Below the pieces are notes generated by a model. That model saw nothing but the letters and a program-made list of their open reading frames with translations. It searched no databases and was not told the DNA's origin. From NCBI RefSeq assembly GCF_031755915.1, contig NC_083382.1, forward strand, positions 2,914,001 to 2,978,000: DNA of 64,000 nucleotides, in the 5' to 3' direction. Below are positions 1-11,601 of the stretch, in pieces; position 1 is the stretch's first letter; each line of letters opens with the position of its first letter. Made by a program: the position numbers and the translations under genes. Source of the DNA: Ziziphus jujuba. Lineage: Eukaryota; Streptophyta; Magnoliopsida; Rosales; Rhamnaceae.

Positions 1-397
1 CACAGAGAGTACCATCGTTGTTGTAGCCGCGGTAGACAACGGCGGCTTCCGAACCAGCAAACCAAGAAGGGTGGACATGGAGAAAAGCACCCCACTGCCC
101 ATTTTGAATCTTGGCGGGGTATGGAGACTCATAGACATGGCCGTGCCAGTCGTTCTTGCCGGAATACGTTAAGGTATTTCCGGTAGCATTGAAAATCATG
201 CAAAGTGCAGAGATTCCATTGCCATACCTTTCCTTGAGGTTTTTCACAAAGTTTTTCGCATTTTGATCCCTTCCGTTGGTGCTGATGTTACGGAAAGCCA
301 CATCAGCTCTGAGTTTGGGTGTTATTTCGGTGACGTTTGGATACAGTATTTTTACATCGTCATCAGTAATGGGATTTCCAAACACATTGCCTGCCAT
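1..397 (-). CDS. JIP23: JIP23-like protein, copy 1 (exon 1, cut by window edge)
   Basis: A minus-strand frame opens with ATG at 397 and stays open for 132 codons to base 1, where the window cuts it. The protein starts MAGNVFGNPIT and carries the blocks seen in the two complete copies in this window: RYGNGIS, MIFNATG, DWHGH, SPYPAKIQNGQWGAFLHVHPSWFAGSE and VYRGY (reported in pieces here). This pattern matches the family of the barley 23 kDa jasmonate-induced protein; family members are jasmonate/stress-induced and have no established biochemical activity. By comparison with copies 2 and 3, about 15 codons of exon 1, one intron and a 67-codon exon 2 should lie beyond the left edge. It is the most diverged copy, with one extra residue after the LYP motif and different residues around codons 15-45. 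No lesion is visible, so I call it a probable functional gene. Confidence 0.85.
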   Translation of the reverse strand, partial: MAGNVFGNPITDDDVKILYPNVTEITPKLRADVAFRNISTNGRDQNAKNFVKNLKERYGNGISALCMIFNATGNTLTYSGKNDWHGHVYESPYPAKIQNGQWGAFLHVHPSWFAGSEAAVVYRGYNNDGTLC

Positions 398-516
398 TTT
401 TTTTTTTTTTTTTAAAGTGCAAAGCAAATTAACCGATCTGAAAAGTAGCAAGAAAGCTAGGCTGGCAGGAAAGTTTTATTAGGTGGTGGATGATTTTGCA
501 CTGCTTATGGAACGCA

Positions 517-524
517 TATTTATA
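517..524 (-). promoter_or_regulatory. TATA box of JIP23 copy 1
   Basis: The minus strand reads TCTATAAATATG, a good plant TATA box, about 120 bases upstream of the ATG at 397. Copies 2 and 3 also have TATA boxes, about 65-75 bases upstream. The position is consistent with the core promoter, but no start site can be mapped from sequence alone. Confidence 0.5.
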
Positions 525-599
525 GACATACACTCCCATCATGCCTGCTTCAATTATTAGCTAGTTAATCCATACATGTAATTACCCACGTGGTTTCTA

Positions 600-720
600 A
601 GGGGGACGGGGTCTATATCCTACGTGGTAGGCGTTTCCTATTCCATTATCTCTGATTCTGTCCCGTGACAGCCGTGTTTTAAATTTTTTTATTGTTTTGG
701 CTTTCCTAGCCAACCCATTA
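600..720. repeat. Conserved block upstream of JIP23 copies (four occurrences)
   Basis: A block containing an ACGTGG/CACGTG-like core, then a TGACAGCCGTGTTTTA-type string, then TTTTGGCTTTCCTAGCCA occurs here and again near 4195-4310, 4420-4470 and 15745-15845. The four copies share order and spacing. ACGTG cores resemble G-boxes, which bind bZIP/bHLH factors including jasmonate-pathway MYC proteins. That makes a regulatory role possible, but the block may simply be part of the segmental duplication. Confidence 0.5.
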
Positions 721-2094
721 ACTAGCTACTGGACCAACCAATTTATCCAAATTGGTGAAATAAACCTTCAAAATCCCCCAAAACTTTATCTTTTTCGGTG
801 AAATAAACCTTCAAAATCTACAACTTAATTGGGCCAATCATGTGATTATTAAAAAATGAAAAATAAAAAAATTGGGCCATTCAAGATATCAAACTTCATC
901 AAATTTGTGCTATCTCACCGTCCAAATTGCAACACAGGTGAAGATAACACGTCAAAAGCACGGGTAAGAAACAAATATTGCTGAAAAGAGTCTAGAGATT
1001 ACATCATACGAATAAGGACATAATTTCTAGCTTTGTTTTTGTTTATACATAGTATGTCAGAGGACCACTTTGCATTGAATGAGACAATTTTGTATGAAAC
1101 TGTGGTACCGGCTGATCTGGTAAGACACCAAATAATTTTAATGCCAAGTATTACAAGCTTGCAACAGTTTAATGTCATGTGTTGAAAGTATCTCAAATAT
1201 GACTCTATCAATTGCATAATTAAAAGTTTTAAAAAAAAATTCCTTAAAAAGTTTTTTCTTTTTTCTCAAAAACAAAAAAATAAAATAAAATAAAAAGTTT
1301 GATATAATATATGTAAATAGTCTTATACATAATATATTACAAAACAATTTTTAAATTGACTATATATTTATATCATTTAGATTTAAACAATGCTAATTTC
1401 TATTATTACAAAAACAGCAATTTATATTAATCGATAGAAATATTTTAAGTTACTATGTCAATTTAAAATGCCAATTCACCATCTAAAATTGAGACAAAAA
1501 TCCTCTACCTTTTCTTTTTTTTTTGGAGTGCTTGTTTATGATTGCTTATTAATCACAACCATTACTGTTCTAATTCATTGAATCTATAATGGTTGGAAAT
1601 AAAGTCACAACATTAAATATCACAAAACTTGCACATCGAAATTTAACCTTGCTACCATATCCTCTTTCCTATCAAATCCTCTATTTTTCTTTTCTTTTTT
1701 TTTCTTTTCTCAAAGTCGTTGTCCATGCTAACTGGAACATGTGAAAAGAGTTTCTATTTCGTTATAGAAACGGAAAATTAAATGAAAAGATTTTCGATGA
1801 TTTCATTTTCTTTTTGTTATTAAATGGGAATCCGATGTTAGAATATATTCTATAAGGTCAAGTTTTTGCTGCATTGTACTTGACTGTTAAAACCAATCAT
1901 AAAAATGATCGGGGCTTTAAGATCTATATGACTAATAAAAATAATTTTTATTATTATTATTTTTTTTTTCAAGAAAAATTTTCTCTTTGAAAGTGGTTCA
2001 AGTGTGGGTAAGAGCTGTATCAAGGTTGCTCGAATAAAAGGAAAATTGGGGAGGAAAAAAAAAGGCTCAAGAATCCTTTTCTGAAGTAAACTAC

Positions 2095-2130
<36 letters not shown>

Positions 2131-2400
2131 TAGATGTTCTAGCCAACTTTGGAAAGTGTTCTGTGAAAAAAAAAAAGGATGAATTTTGAATCGAGAAGAA
2201 GATAAGGGTAGCAGTCTGAAGATGAGGTTAAACTCATGTATATTTCATATAAATATAGTTTTAAGTTGGTACGTCATGTGATATTTAATAATTGAATTTT
2301 ATATTTAACCATTAGATTGAATGAATTAAAAAAGAAATGGCTAATGATTAAGAGCAAAACAAAAACAAGCACTTAAAAAAGTAAGCAAAGGATCCACTGT
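721..2400. other. Intergenic, AT-rich, no gene seen
   Basis: I see no supportable gene. The stretch holds one degenerate copy (about 1020-1085) of a dispersed repeat of the form AGCTTTGTTTTTGTCCATA followed by GAGGACCACTTT and CATGGAAGCT, several A/T runs, and an (ATT)n microsatellite at about 2093-2132. The short reading frames here are in low-complexity DNA. Confidence 0.6.
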
Positions 2401-3895
2401 GCATGGAAGCTTTTGTAGCTGGTGTTTCACAACTTGAGCTTGAAACAGGCAATGGACCAGAGGAAAACATACTGCGTATGCATAAAACATAAGCATACTC
2501 CATATGCAGAGGACCATTCTGCAAGGAAGCTCATGAATGATTTAACAAAACTCCACATTATAGTATGAGAGAGAACCACTTTACATGGACGCTTGTTTAA
2601 TTATTAAATAAATTTCCATCAATTTTTTATTTTTATAGAAAAAGGAAAAAATCCATCTACACTTTTTTTAAAATTGTCCTTATTTCACTTAAATACTATA
2701 TTTTTTGAACAATTATTCTTTACCTCTCTTTGATTTTTTAAAGTTATAAAAGAGACTCATCTATCATTTTTTGTTTGTTTTACCAGCTAAAAATCAAAAT
2801 TTTATATTTATAATATTATTTAATTATGAAATATTAATTTTTAAATTTTTTGATTTTTTAATTATTAAATTAACTTAATAGAACTGACTAATGAATTTTT
2901 TTTTATAAATATAAAACACTAAAATGAGATTATTAATAATTTTTAAAAGCATGAAGTTTAAATAAAATAATAATAAAATTGAAAACAAAAATGTGAAAAA
3001 AGAAAGAAAGAAAGAAAGACCACTCTAACCTTTTTGGGTGATGGGTTTCTTCTCTCATCTATGAAAACGTGTGGGTTCCACTTGCGTATTATTTTAGTAT
3101 TTTTTGCTTTTTCCTAGTTCCTCATTTACCCAATCTTTCTAAAAATCCTTTCGTCCTCATCAATTTTCGCTTCTAAATCCTGTTTCACTTGATAACGTTC
3201 TTAGTGATAATTATTTTTTTTCAATCCTTTTATTTATATTTAGTGTTACTCTAAGGAGGAGAGAGACAAACTTGATTTAATTGAAAGAAATATATGAATA
3301 TATACTTTTTACTTCCATAATTTTTTATTTATGTTTTTTTAAATATGAAAAAAATAAAAAATCATATATGTTGTTTGGGATGAAACACTAACATTATATT
3401 ATAATATTATTCTAAATAAGCAAATACAAATTGATAAATAGGAAGTGTTTAATATACCAAAATATTTGATAAATATGTTTGATAACTATCTCTATAATTT
3501 ATACATAATCAATGTAATATTTAATGGGTAAAATGAAATTGATCAAAAATCATTCACTAAAATGGCCCGTTGATAAAAAAAAATAAATGTACAATAAATT
3601 GTACAGTCATCAAATTCTTTTCTGCATTTTTGAATACCATATGAGGTGACATGATTTTATATGATTCATTCTCTATTAACATAGTGTGTATACATATATA
3701 TATTGTCAATCACTAATCATATGTCACATCTTTAGTAAACAAATTTGGAAAAAAAAAATTTGATGGCCTCTAATATTGTCCAAAATTTTACTAACATTTC
3801 TCCCACAGATTAAATATCCTCTGGTAATATAGATTCTTGAAGTTGATGTTTCACATCTTGAGCTTGAGGGAGGCAATGGACCGGAGTTCATATGA
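2400..3895. repeat. Flank repeat copy 1 (about 1.5 kb)
   Basis: This AT-rich, non-coding stretch is paralogous to 5813-7450 and 35203-36840. Shared landmarks in the same order are a GAGAGGACCACTTTACATGG string, a poly-A or AAAGAAAG tract, a CACTTGATGAACG-like string, GGAGGAGAGAGACAAACTTG, a TTTGGGATGAAA string and, at the end, GATGTTTCACATCTTGAGC followed by GAGGGAGGCAATGGA. It marks the same position in successive units of the duplicated locus. No gene is seen in it. Confidence 0.65.
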
Positions 3896-5345
3896 TAATG
3901 TATAAAAAAACAAAAAAATGAAGAAAAAAAAAAAAACAGATAATTTCTAAATTTGTTTTCGTCCTAAAAGGTTTGGCTTCAATTTCCTGGTCGACATATA
4001 ATTATTAGCTACTGGACCATCCAATTAATTCACCAAAAAGCTATTGGACCATCCTCGAAAGTGTAAAAGAAAAAAAAAAAAAAATGTATGGATGTTGTTT
4101 GTCTTCATACCATTAACTGCTATCCTAGTTTCTGTCAACAATTAAAAGTAAAAGCTAATTTGGAGCGTCTGATCATGATATGGCAGTTTCTAAGAGGAGC
4201 CGAGTCTGGATCCCACGTGATAAACCCCTTCTACCCAATAACGTCTGACTCTGTCTTGTGACAGCTGTGTTTTAACGTTTTTGCTGTGGCTTTCCAAGCC
4301 AATTAGCTAGCTACAGGAGCAAGCAATTAATTCGCGGAAATGCTATGCGAATCTCATGTGTCAAAAACAATATTGTGTGGATTTTTTTTTTTTTTAATTC
4401 ATTATTTGCTTACTCTATTCTCGAGCCGTGTTTCAAATTTTTTGTTTTGGCTTTCCAAGCCATCCTGCAACTAGCTGACAAATCAATTAATTCACTGAAA
4501 AGCTATTCCACCCACGCTCAGATGCGCCCAAAGAAAATATTGTGTGGATGTTTGTTTTTTGAGCATTAAATCGTTATAGCATCTCTATTCTGCATATTTT
4601 AGATTTTTTTCTCATATTAAAAAATAAATAGTTATTTAAAAACGTTTTTTAATATATTTGTTTAAATATCCTATTAAATAAATTAATATGATAATGAAAA
4701 AATAGATATTATTAAGATAATTTTCTATTTTTGAATATTTTGTTAAACATTCTCAAATTTCTTTAAAATTAATTTTTTAATATTAAATTTTTTTAAAAAA
4801 ATTGATAAAAAATATATAATTAATTAATAATTATAAATAATTTTCAGCACATTATTATTGCAGAAAAATTTTAAAATTTTCTGTATATTTATGTCATCTA
4901 AATTTCGATAGTAATAATTTTTACGCCACATAAATAGCAATCCACATTCACCATTATAGAAGTATCTTCAATGGCTATCTATTGTTTTATTTTTTTAACC
5001 ATATCATAAAAGTAGATAGCTAATAAAAAATTTCTCCAATAGATTTATCTAAACACTCTGTCAGGCTGATGTAGCTAAAACCTCTACTTTTGAAGGTTTG
5101 TCAAACATTATGAAGTTCATTTAATAAAATATATATAGTTAATTAAATGTCATAAATTAGTAAGCGCACATTAAATAATCAGTAGAGCGTAGGCAAGGTG
5201 TTTTTTACAAGCCTAAAGCCTAGGCATGCTAAGATGAGGCATGGGTGCAGAGTATTGGCAGTTACCTCGTGTTCAATCCCATTAGCTCATATATGAATCA
5301 AGAGATGATTTAAATGTAATAGTAGTAACTCTTATAATTTCATGA
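3896..5345. other. Intergenic, duplicated upstream fragments, no gene
   Basis: Contains two further copies (about 4195-4310 and 4420-4470) of the block found upstream of JIP23 copy 1, plus a string around 4082-4160 that recurs at about 15930-16010 (CCTAGTTTCTGTC, ACAATT, AAAGT). No JIP23 coding sequence remains beside them. They look like leftovers of lost or rearranged units. From 4570 to 5340 I see only AT-rich DNA. Confidence 0.5.
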
Positions 5346-5349
5346 CATT

Positions 5350-5795
5350 TTCAAAGCAGTTAGATTCAGGATTCAAAAAAATTTTGAAATTAAATGCTCA
5401 GATGAGAGTAGCCCAAGAACAAAGATGGATGACTCCTTGGAAAGCTCTTAACAAAAAATCTCATATGGAGTACAATGGCTAATGCCAAAGGCTTTTCAAA
5501 GTAGTTGATTTCAATATTCAAAAGAACTTTCAAATTAAATATGCTCAGAAGATAGTAGTCTAAGGACAAGGATGAATGAATTTTTAGAAAGCTCCGAACA
5601 AAAAATCTCATATGGAATGCAATGGCTAACGCCGAGACCTTTTCATAGTAGATGATTTCAAGATTTAAAAGAATTCTGACGTTAAACATGCTCAAACGAG
5701 AGTACTCCAAAGACAAGGGTATATAATTTTTTGAAAAGCTCTGAACTAAAAATCCTATACAAAATACAGTGGTTAAATTTGAAAGAATATCGACA
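5350..5795. repeat. Tandem repeat, three units of about 147 bp
   Basis: Three adjacent diverged units each contain GATTTCAAGATTCAAAAGAA-like, AAATATGCTCAGA, AAGACAAGGATG and AAAAAATCTCATATGGA-like strings in the same order. The minus strand is open for 166 codons across them (5390-5890), but the predicted peptide is just the unit repeated three times. I treat the frame as incidental. Confidence 0.75.
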
Positions 5796-5812
5796 GAAAG
5801 TGATAGGTTATA

Positions 5813-7450
5813 CAGGAGGATTACTTTGCATGGAAGCTTATCCATTAAGGATTCAACATATCTCCATACCATAATGTGTGGGAGGATCATTTTACATGGA
5901 AGCTAATTCAGTAGTTAAGCAAATCTCCATAAGCTTTTTCATAAAAACGGAAAAAATTCATTTATACCTTTTCAGATTTACCATTATTTCATATAACACA
6001 TGCTTGTGAAAAATTATTATGTAACTCTTTTAGTTTTTTTAAATCCACACCATATTATGTGAGAGAATAATTTTACATGGAAGCTCATTCAATAATTTAA
6101 CAAATCCCTATAATTTTTTTTCATAAAAGGACAAATTGTTTACACCCTTTCAGATTTACCATTATTTCATAGACCATATGGTTTTGAAAAATTATTGTTT
6201 ACCTCTTTTTAGTTTTTTAAATTAATCAAAAGAGATCATTTGTCAGTTTTGATAGTTTTTACTAGTTAATTTTAGCAGTCAAAAACCAAAATTTTATTTT
6301 TGCAATGTTATTTAATCATAAATATAGATTTTTAATTTTCCATTGGTCTTTAAATGTTAAAATTAACTGATAACTTCTTTTTGATAGATAAAATAATAAA
6401 TAAAAGAAGGTTAATGATAATTTTTAAAAGGTATAGAACTAGATGAAATAATGGAAAAAAATTTAAAAAAACAAACCACTCCTACCGTTTTTTTGGTAAC
6501 ATAGGTTTCTCAATATGAAAACTTTTTGGTTCCACTTGCATACTATTTTAGCATTTTTTTGCTCTTTCCCACTCTCTCAGTTACCCACTCTCTTTCAAAA
6601 ACCCCTTGGTCCTTATCAATTTTCTTTTATCTTTTTTCATTTGATGAACATTATTAGAGACAATTTTTATTTTTAGGATTAAGATAAGGGAGATAAGGGA
6701 GGAGAGAGACAAACTTGATTTGCTTAAAAGAAATATATAAGTACAAATTAATTTTACATGCACCATCTAATTTACTAGCATATCTATCAAGAATATATAT
6801 GTCATTATTTGGATGGTTGATATTTGATAACATTTATCCTTTGAAGAATTCACTTACTCATTTCTAGTCAATCAAATAGTGATACATGTATTCTTAGTAA
6901 ATTTATTCATTAGTTAGATAATGCCTATAACCTTACTTATAGGATATATATATTTTACTTCCCTCCTGTATTTTTTAATTACAAGTTACAAAAAAATCAG
7001 TGAACAAAATAAAATTCATATCTAAATAAAATAAGGTAAAATATACAAAATATTTTTACATGTTTTTATGTGTATTTTATAAATATGAGCAAAATAAGAA
7101 ATCATATATGATGTTTGGGATGAAATAAATATTATATTATAATATTATTTTAAATAAGCAAACACAAATTGATTAAAAGGGAAGTGTTCAATGCATCAAG
7201 ATATTTATTATATTATAATGTAATTCTAAATAAGTAAATACATATTGATTAAACGGAAGTGTTCAATGTACCTAAATATTTCTGGTTGTTATCTCTATGA
7301 TTTACGCATTGTTAGCAATAACATTTAAAATTATTATATATTTTTATCTTGCTACATGAAATGACCCTTTAATAAAAAATTTTACAATAAAATGTAGAGG
7401 CACCCATATTTTTTTCTTCCAAATTTTGGATACCAAATGATGTGAGCTGG
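5813..7450. repeat. Flank repeat copy 2
   Basis: Paralogous to 2400-3895 and most closely to 35203-36840. Shared strings include GGAAGCTTATCC with AAGGATTCAA, a GGAGGATCATTTTACATGG string, AATTAAGCAAATCYCCATAA, GGGAGGAGAGAGACAAACTT, CCAATCAAATAGTGATACAT and TGCTACATGAAATGACCCTTT. The internal piece 6050-6250 repeats part of 5880-6060. No gene is seen. Confidence 0.7.
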
Positions 7451-7490
7451 ATCACATAGCTTTAAATTTTGGATACTCTAATGAGCTGGA

Positions 7491-7793
7491 TCACATGGCT
7501 TTAAATTAACAAAGTAGTGACTTTAGTAATACATATGATTCAATAGTTCTTATCTATCTAATTTTAAGAGATTTAGTACTTAGCCGACTTATCACATAGC
7601 TTTAAATTAACAAAGTAGTGACTTTCATAATCCATATGATTCAATAGTTCTTATCTAGCCAATTTTAAGAGATTTAGTACTTGGCCGACTTATCACATAG
7701 CTTTAAATTAACAAAGTAGTGACTTTCATAGTTCATATGATTCGATAGTTCTTATCTAGCTTATTTTAAGAGATCTAGACTTGGCTGACTTAC
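7491..7793. repeat. Tandem repeat, three units of about 101 bp
   Basis: Units begin at 7491, 7592 and 7693 with TCACATRGCTTTAAATTAAC. Each continues through AAAGTAGTGACTTT, CATATGATTC, ATAGTTCTTATCTA and a GGCCGACTTA-type end. The three units are very similar, so the amplification is fairly recent. The repeat is not coding. Confidence 0.85.
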
Positions 7794-9755
7794 AATCTTC
7801 AAATTTATGGTTATTTTTGAAACAATTCGAGAGAAACATTTTTATTAAACTTTGGACAGGTCAAGATTGGAGTTTAATTACAATAAAATAATTGTTAACT
7901 ATTTCATCGATACTCTTCTAGAAAATTCCCTCAAAAATACAAAAATGCTAACTCGATTGTTAATTAATTCCCTTCCTCCTGGACAGTTATTCTCGGAACA
8001 CCCTTATTTGACTCCACGCGAGATTCTATTATATCAGAGGAAAGGTTTATTGCTCAGAATATTTTAGTCACAAACACACACCAAAAAAAAAAAAAAAGAA
8101 AAGAAAAAAAGAAAAAAAAGATCATATCTAGCTTTGTTTTTGTACAAATATGCGAGATCACATTGAGTGGAAGCTTATCCATTAATAATTCAACAAATCT
8201 CCACAATCCGAGCCAAAAATGTAAAAAAGGACCACCCTAGGCTAGAGAACCGTTATGCAAATCAACCACGTTTTGCATTTGGAGCTTTGTTTTTGTCCAT
8301 AGGATGCGAAAGGACCACATTATATGGAAGCTTTAGTCCATAATAGGCCTCTAGGCTAGAGGACCATTATGCAAACCACGTTTTTTGCATTTTGAGTTTT
8401 GTTTTTGTCCATAGTCTACGAGAGGACCACTTTATATGCAAGCTCATTCAATGATTACGAAGTTAATTGCACTTTAAAACCTTCAGCTTCAAGGTTTTAT
8501 AATTTAAACCCTTAACTTTTGAATTTAGCAATTTAGGTTTTCGATTTTTCAATTTTGTATAATTTGGGTCTTATTTAACTTTTAACTAGAGGGATTAATT
8601 GATATCTCACATAATTGGTATTAAACCACATAAATTTTTAAATTAAAATATACTAAAGTATAAAATGTTAAATTTATTGATAAAAATTTTGTACTTTGAT
8701 ACCCTTTATTTATTTATTTTTTTAAAAAAGTTGGTACATATCACCTAATTGATTAATATTAAACTAAATCAAATTTTAAATTAAAAGATACTAAATATAT
8801 AGATTTTTAAAATTAGTTTTAAAATTTTACATTCTAATTTCCTTTTAGTTCAAAATTTGACACATTTTAATATTGATCACATGAGAGGACTGTTAAACTA
8901 TGTCAATCTAAAGTAAAAAATACCCAAATTGTAATAAGTTAACCAAGAGCTTAAATTGTTAAGTCAAAAAGCTAAGAGTATAAGTTGTAAAAAACTAAAA
9001 TGGAAGGATACCAAAATTCAATTAATCCTTAATAACAAAAAAAAAAAAAAATCTCCACAAATTTTTTTCATACAAAAAGAGAAAGAAAAAAAAAAAAAAA
9101 AAGGAGCACTCTACTTATGGATGCTTTTGTCCATAATAGAAAAGAAAGAAGCTGAAAGATTCTGCAAATCAACCACGTTTAGCATTTCTCCGTGGAATTC
9201 TTTGTTGATGGTATGCTAGAGTGTGAGAGAGAAAGAGAAGAAAAAAAAGATTTGTTTTTTAAGTGTATTTTTGAAAGAAGCCTTTTAAAACATTCTCAGA
9301 TTTTTTGTTTTTTTTGCCTATTCGTAAGAGAAAACAGCAAATTTCTTTAAAATATAGAATTTCATTATTTGTCACCAATACTATGTGATGACTATAGCTA
9401 AAAATGAAATAACAAATACTAATTGGATATATTTGATAATATATTGATTTTTGATTATTGATTTAATAAGAGGAAGTGAACACTTAAAGGTTATCCATTG
9501 AATTGCCACATGATCTATGGGGGTTATAATACCGATCTGTTACCAATGATAATAAATATTATTTTTTATAATTTTTTGAAAGAAAAAAAAAGTACAATCA
9601 TAAAATTTATATCTATTAAGATAGAAAAACAAACAATCATAAATATCTTAATTATAATCACCTAAAATAAATATTTTAATTATTTAATATATAAAAACAA
9701 ACAATCATTTAAGTAGTTTTAGCGCTTAAAAAAAAAAGAAAAAAAAAAGGAAAAA
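7794..9755. other. Intergenic with dispersed short repeats, no gene
   Basis: At about 8125-8455 there are three more copies of the dispersed AGCTTTGTTTTTGTCCATA / GAGAGGACCAC / ATGGAAGCT repeat, also seen at 1020, 2500, 5820, 6060, 16205-16450 and 35210. The remainder is AT-rich, with A-runs at 8082-8120 and 9037-9102. Frames here, such as 8956-9219, are low-complexity Lys-rich translations that I do not support as genes. Confidence 0.55.
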
Positions 9756-9914
9756 TCTGTGTTGCAAATGGAAATCAGTATCAGTACGGCTTCATCTTTA
9801 AATATTGCTCAGCTAGCCGTGCAATGTACAAGCTAATTAGAACAAAATCAAAAAACATTCATCTTTATCCATCTCTCTCTCTCTCTCTCTCTCAATTTTA
9901 CTACTAGTAGATCC
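9756..9914 (+). promoter_or_regulatory. Core promoter and 5' UTR of the glycine-zipper gene
   Basis: A block starting TGTGTTGCAAATGGAAATCA, then CAGTAC, a TTTAAATATT TATA-like element at 9797-9806 and AAGCTAATTAGAAC is conserved at 41935-42023, upstream of the paralogous pseudogene. Conservation over this length supports a promoter. The leader has a (CT)n tract at 9871-9892, as in many plant 5' UTRs, and ends CTAGTAGATCC before the ATG at 9915. The same leader precedes the pseudogene's ATG at 51034. Confidence 0.65.
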
Positions 9915-10506
9915 ATGGCTTCCGACATTATTTTCCTCCCCGCTGCAAAGCTCCGAGTGCTTGCCGAACGAATTCATCTCATTGAACGAACAAACTTAGC
10001 GGACATCCAATTTGCTTCAACAACCGAAGAAGTGGTTTATCTCCGAATCTCCAACTCCAATCTTCAATCCGTTGGGAGCATTCTAGATGCAAGTGATGCA
10101 GCAGTGACCAAGTATGCGAGCGACGCCGTTCGCCGTCCTATTGCTTCTCTCATCTTTGCTTACACAGAGACATGCCTCAACAATGCGCTGCAGATCTTCA
10201 ACAACTACACTGTTCGAAAGGACAACCTTGACAAAATCACCACCCATCTCCAAAACCTTATCAAAGAATTGGATGATCTGGACACTTCCAATTCCGCCGA
10301 TGTTACGGCTCTCACCGAGAAAATCGAGAAGTTCAACGAGGCTATTACCAACTACACCAAGATGACTGCAAATACCCGTGCTTCTGAAGATTTCTCTAGA
10401 CGTCTCAAGGACAGCGGCATCGACTTCCCTACCTTGGTCCGAAGGTATATGGCCCATACTGCATGATCTCTTTTTGTCATATGATATTCCAATATCTACT
10501 ATATAC

Positions 10507-10543
<37 letters not shown>

Positions 10544-10712
10544 CCCTAACTTTATTAAGTACATGGATGGATATATGCAGGTATCAGGCAAATCTTGGGT
10601 TTTCTGGACAATTTGAAAAGCTGACAGATGAACAGAAGATATTGGTAATTAACTAACTAACCAAATAGATTTTGCATCTAAAATAGAATGTATAATGGAC
10701 CGACAAGATAAC

Positions 10713-10761
<49 letters not shown>

Positions 10762-11601
10762 ATTGAGTATTGATAAAACTATTTACAATACACTTTCAGA
10801 TTCTGAATGGTTCCATTAGTTTTAGACGGAATTACTTTCTCTCTTTTAGTTTAGACTATATTATAATTTTTGAAAAAATATAAATTGATAATTTAAATTT
10901 GTAACTTAAAACCTTATTGTGTTTTGCATTAAATTGAAAAAAATAAATTCCAAAGAAATCAAACATGCATGATTTTAATTGGATTTACAAATATATACGT
11001 ATATACATGCAAATGTCCAAATTAATAAAAAAAAAGTCCAAATTAATAACCCTTCATTATTATATAGAGATATTTTTATAATATTGGTTTAATTATATGC
11101 ATATAGGTGTATGATTCAATAATAGAGGCTTCAGGTCGGGGAAAAGTACTCACTCATAAAGTTCTAAAGGCAATTTCTGTGCCAGGAAGTTTTAGAAGCA
11201 ATCAATTGAAAGATATAACCATTGAGGATGCTTTTGGAAAAGCAGTGCTGCTGAAGAATGCAGCAGTCATAACTTGGGATGTATTTACGGCTGAGCACCC
11301 AATCAAAGCAGTGACACGTGATGCAATTGTGATAGCAGCTAACAAAGGAGGGGCATTATTGGGAGATATAGTTTCAGCTGCCATGGTGACATTAGAGGTT
11401 GCAGAGGCATCTGCTCTGTTCGTTACAGGGGTTGGATTTGTGGTTGGCTTTGCGGCAGGTTTTATTGTTGGTCAAATTGCTGGCGCTGTTTTCGATGCAA
11501 TTTTCGGCTCAGGAGGGTCTGATCCTCTGCCTAATCAAGACCAACTCTTCTATGCAGCTACTATGCCTGACGGCAAAGAGTTGGCCAGACTTATTGCCTA
11601 G
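9915..11601 (+). CDS. Unrecognised 362-aa protein with C-terminal glycine zipper (intact copy)
   Basis: I do not recognise this family. Three exons are supported by splice sites and by the paralogue at 51034: 9915-10444, 10581-10644 and 11107-11601, joined in frame to 363 codons including the stop. Residues 1 to about 190 are helix-rich and polar with heptad-like stretches (around 85-150), suggesting a helical bundle or coiled coil. Residues about 280-332 are strongly hydrophobic with five glycines spaced by four (308, 312, 316, 320, 324), a glycine zipper of the kind seen in membrane-inserting or oligomerising proteins. The C-terminus is short and polar and ends ARLIA. There is no N-terminal signal peptide. 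It is convergent with JIP23 copy 2, 1.85 kb away. A membrane or pore-related role is inference from the zipper alone. Long AT repeats lie in introns 1 and 2. Confidence 0.85.
10505..10758. repeat. AT and TACA microsatellites in introns
   Basis: Intron 1 has an (AC/AT) tract at about 10505-10541 and intron 2 an (AT)n run at about 10716-10758. Pure AT dinucleotides like these are length-variable and could serve as markers. They split the short exon 2 (10581-10644) from its neighbours. Confidence 0.85.

Noticed and set aside
5390..5890. 166-codon minus-strand frame with hydrophobic repeats, like a membrane protein
   Set aside because: It is three copies of a 147-bp DNA repeat translated in one frame, and it overlaps the flank repeat.
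10083..10520. 145-codon minus-strand frame opposite the glycine-zipper gene
   Set aside because: Antisense shadow of exon 1; it runs into the intron microsatellite.
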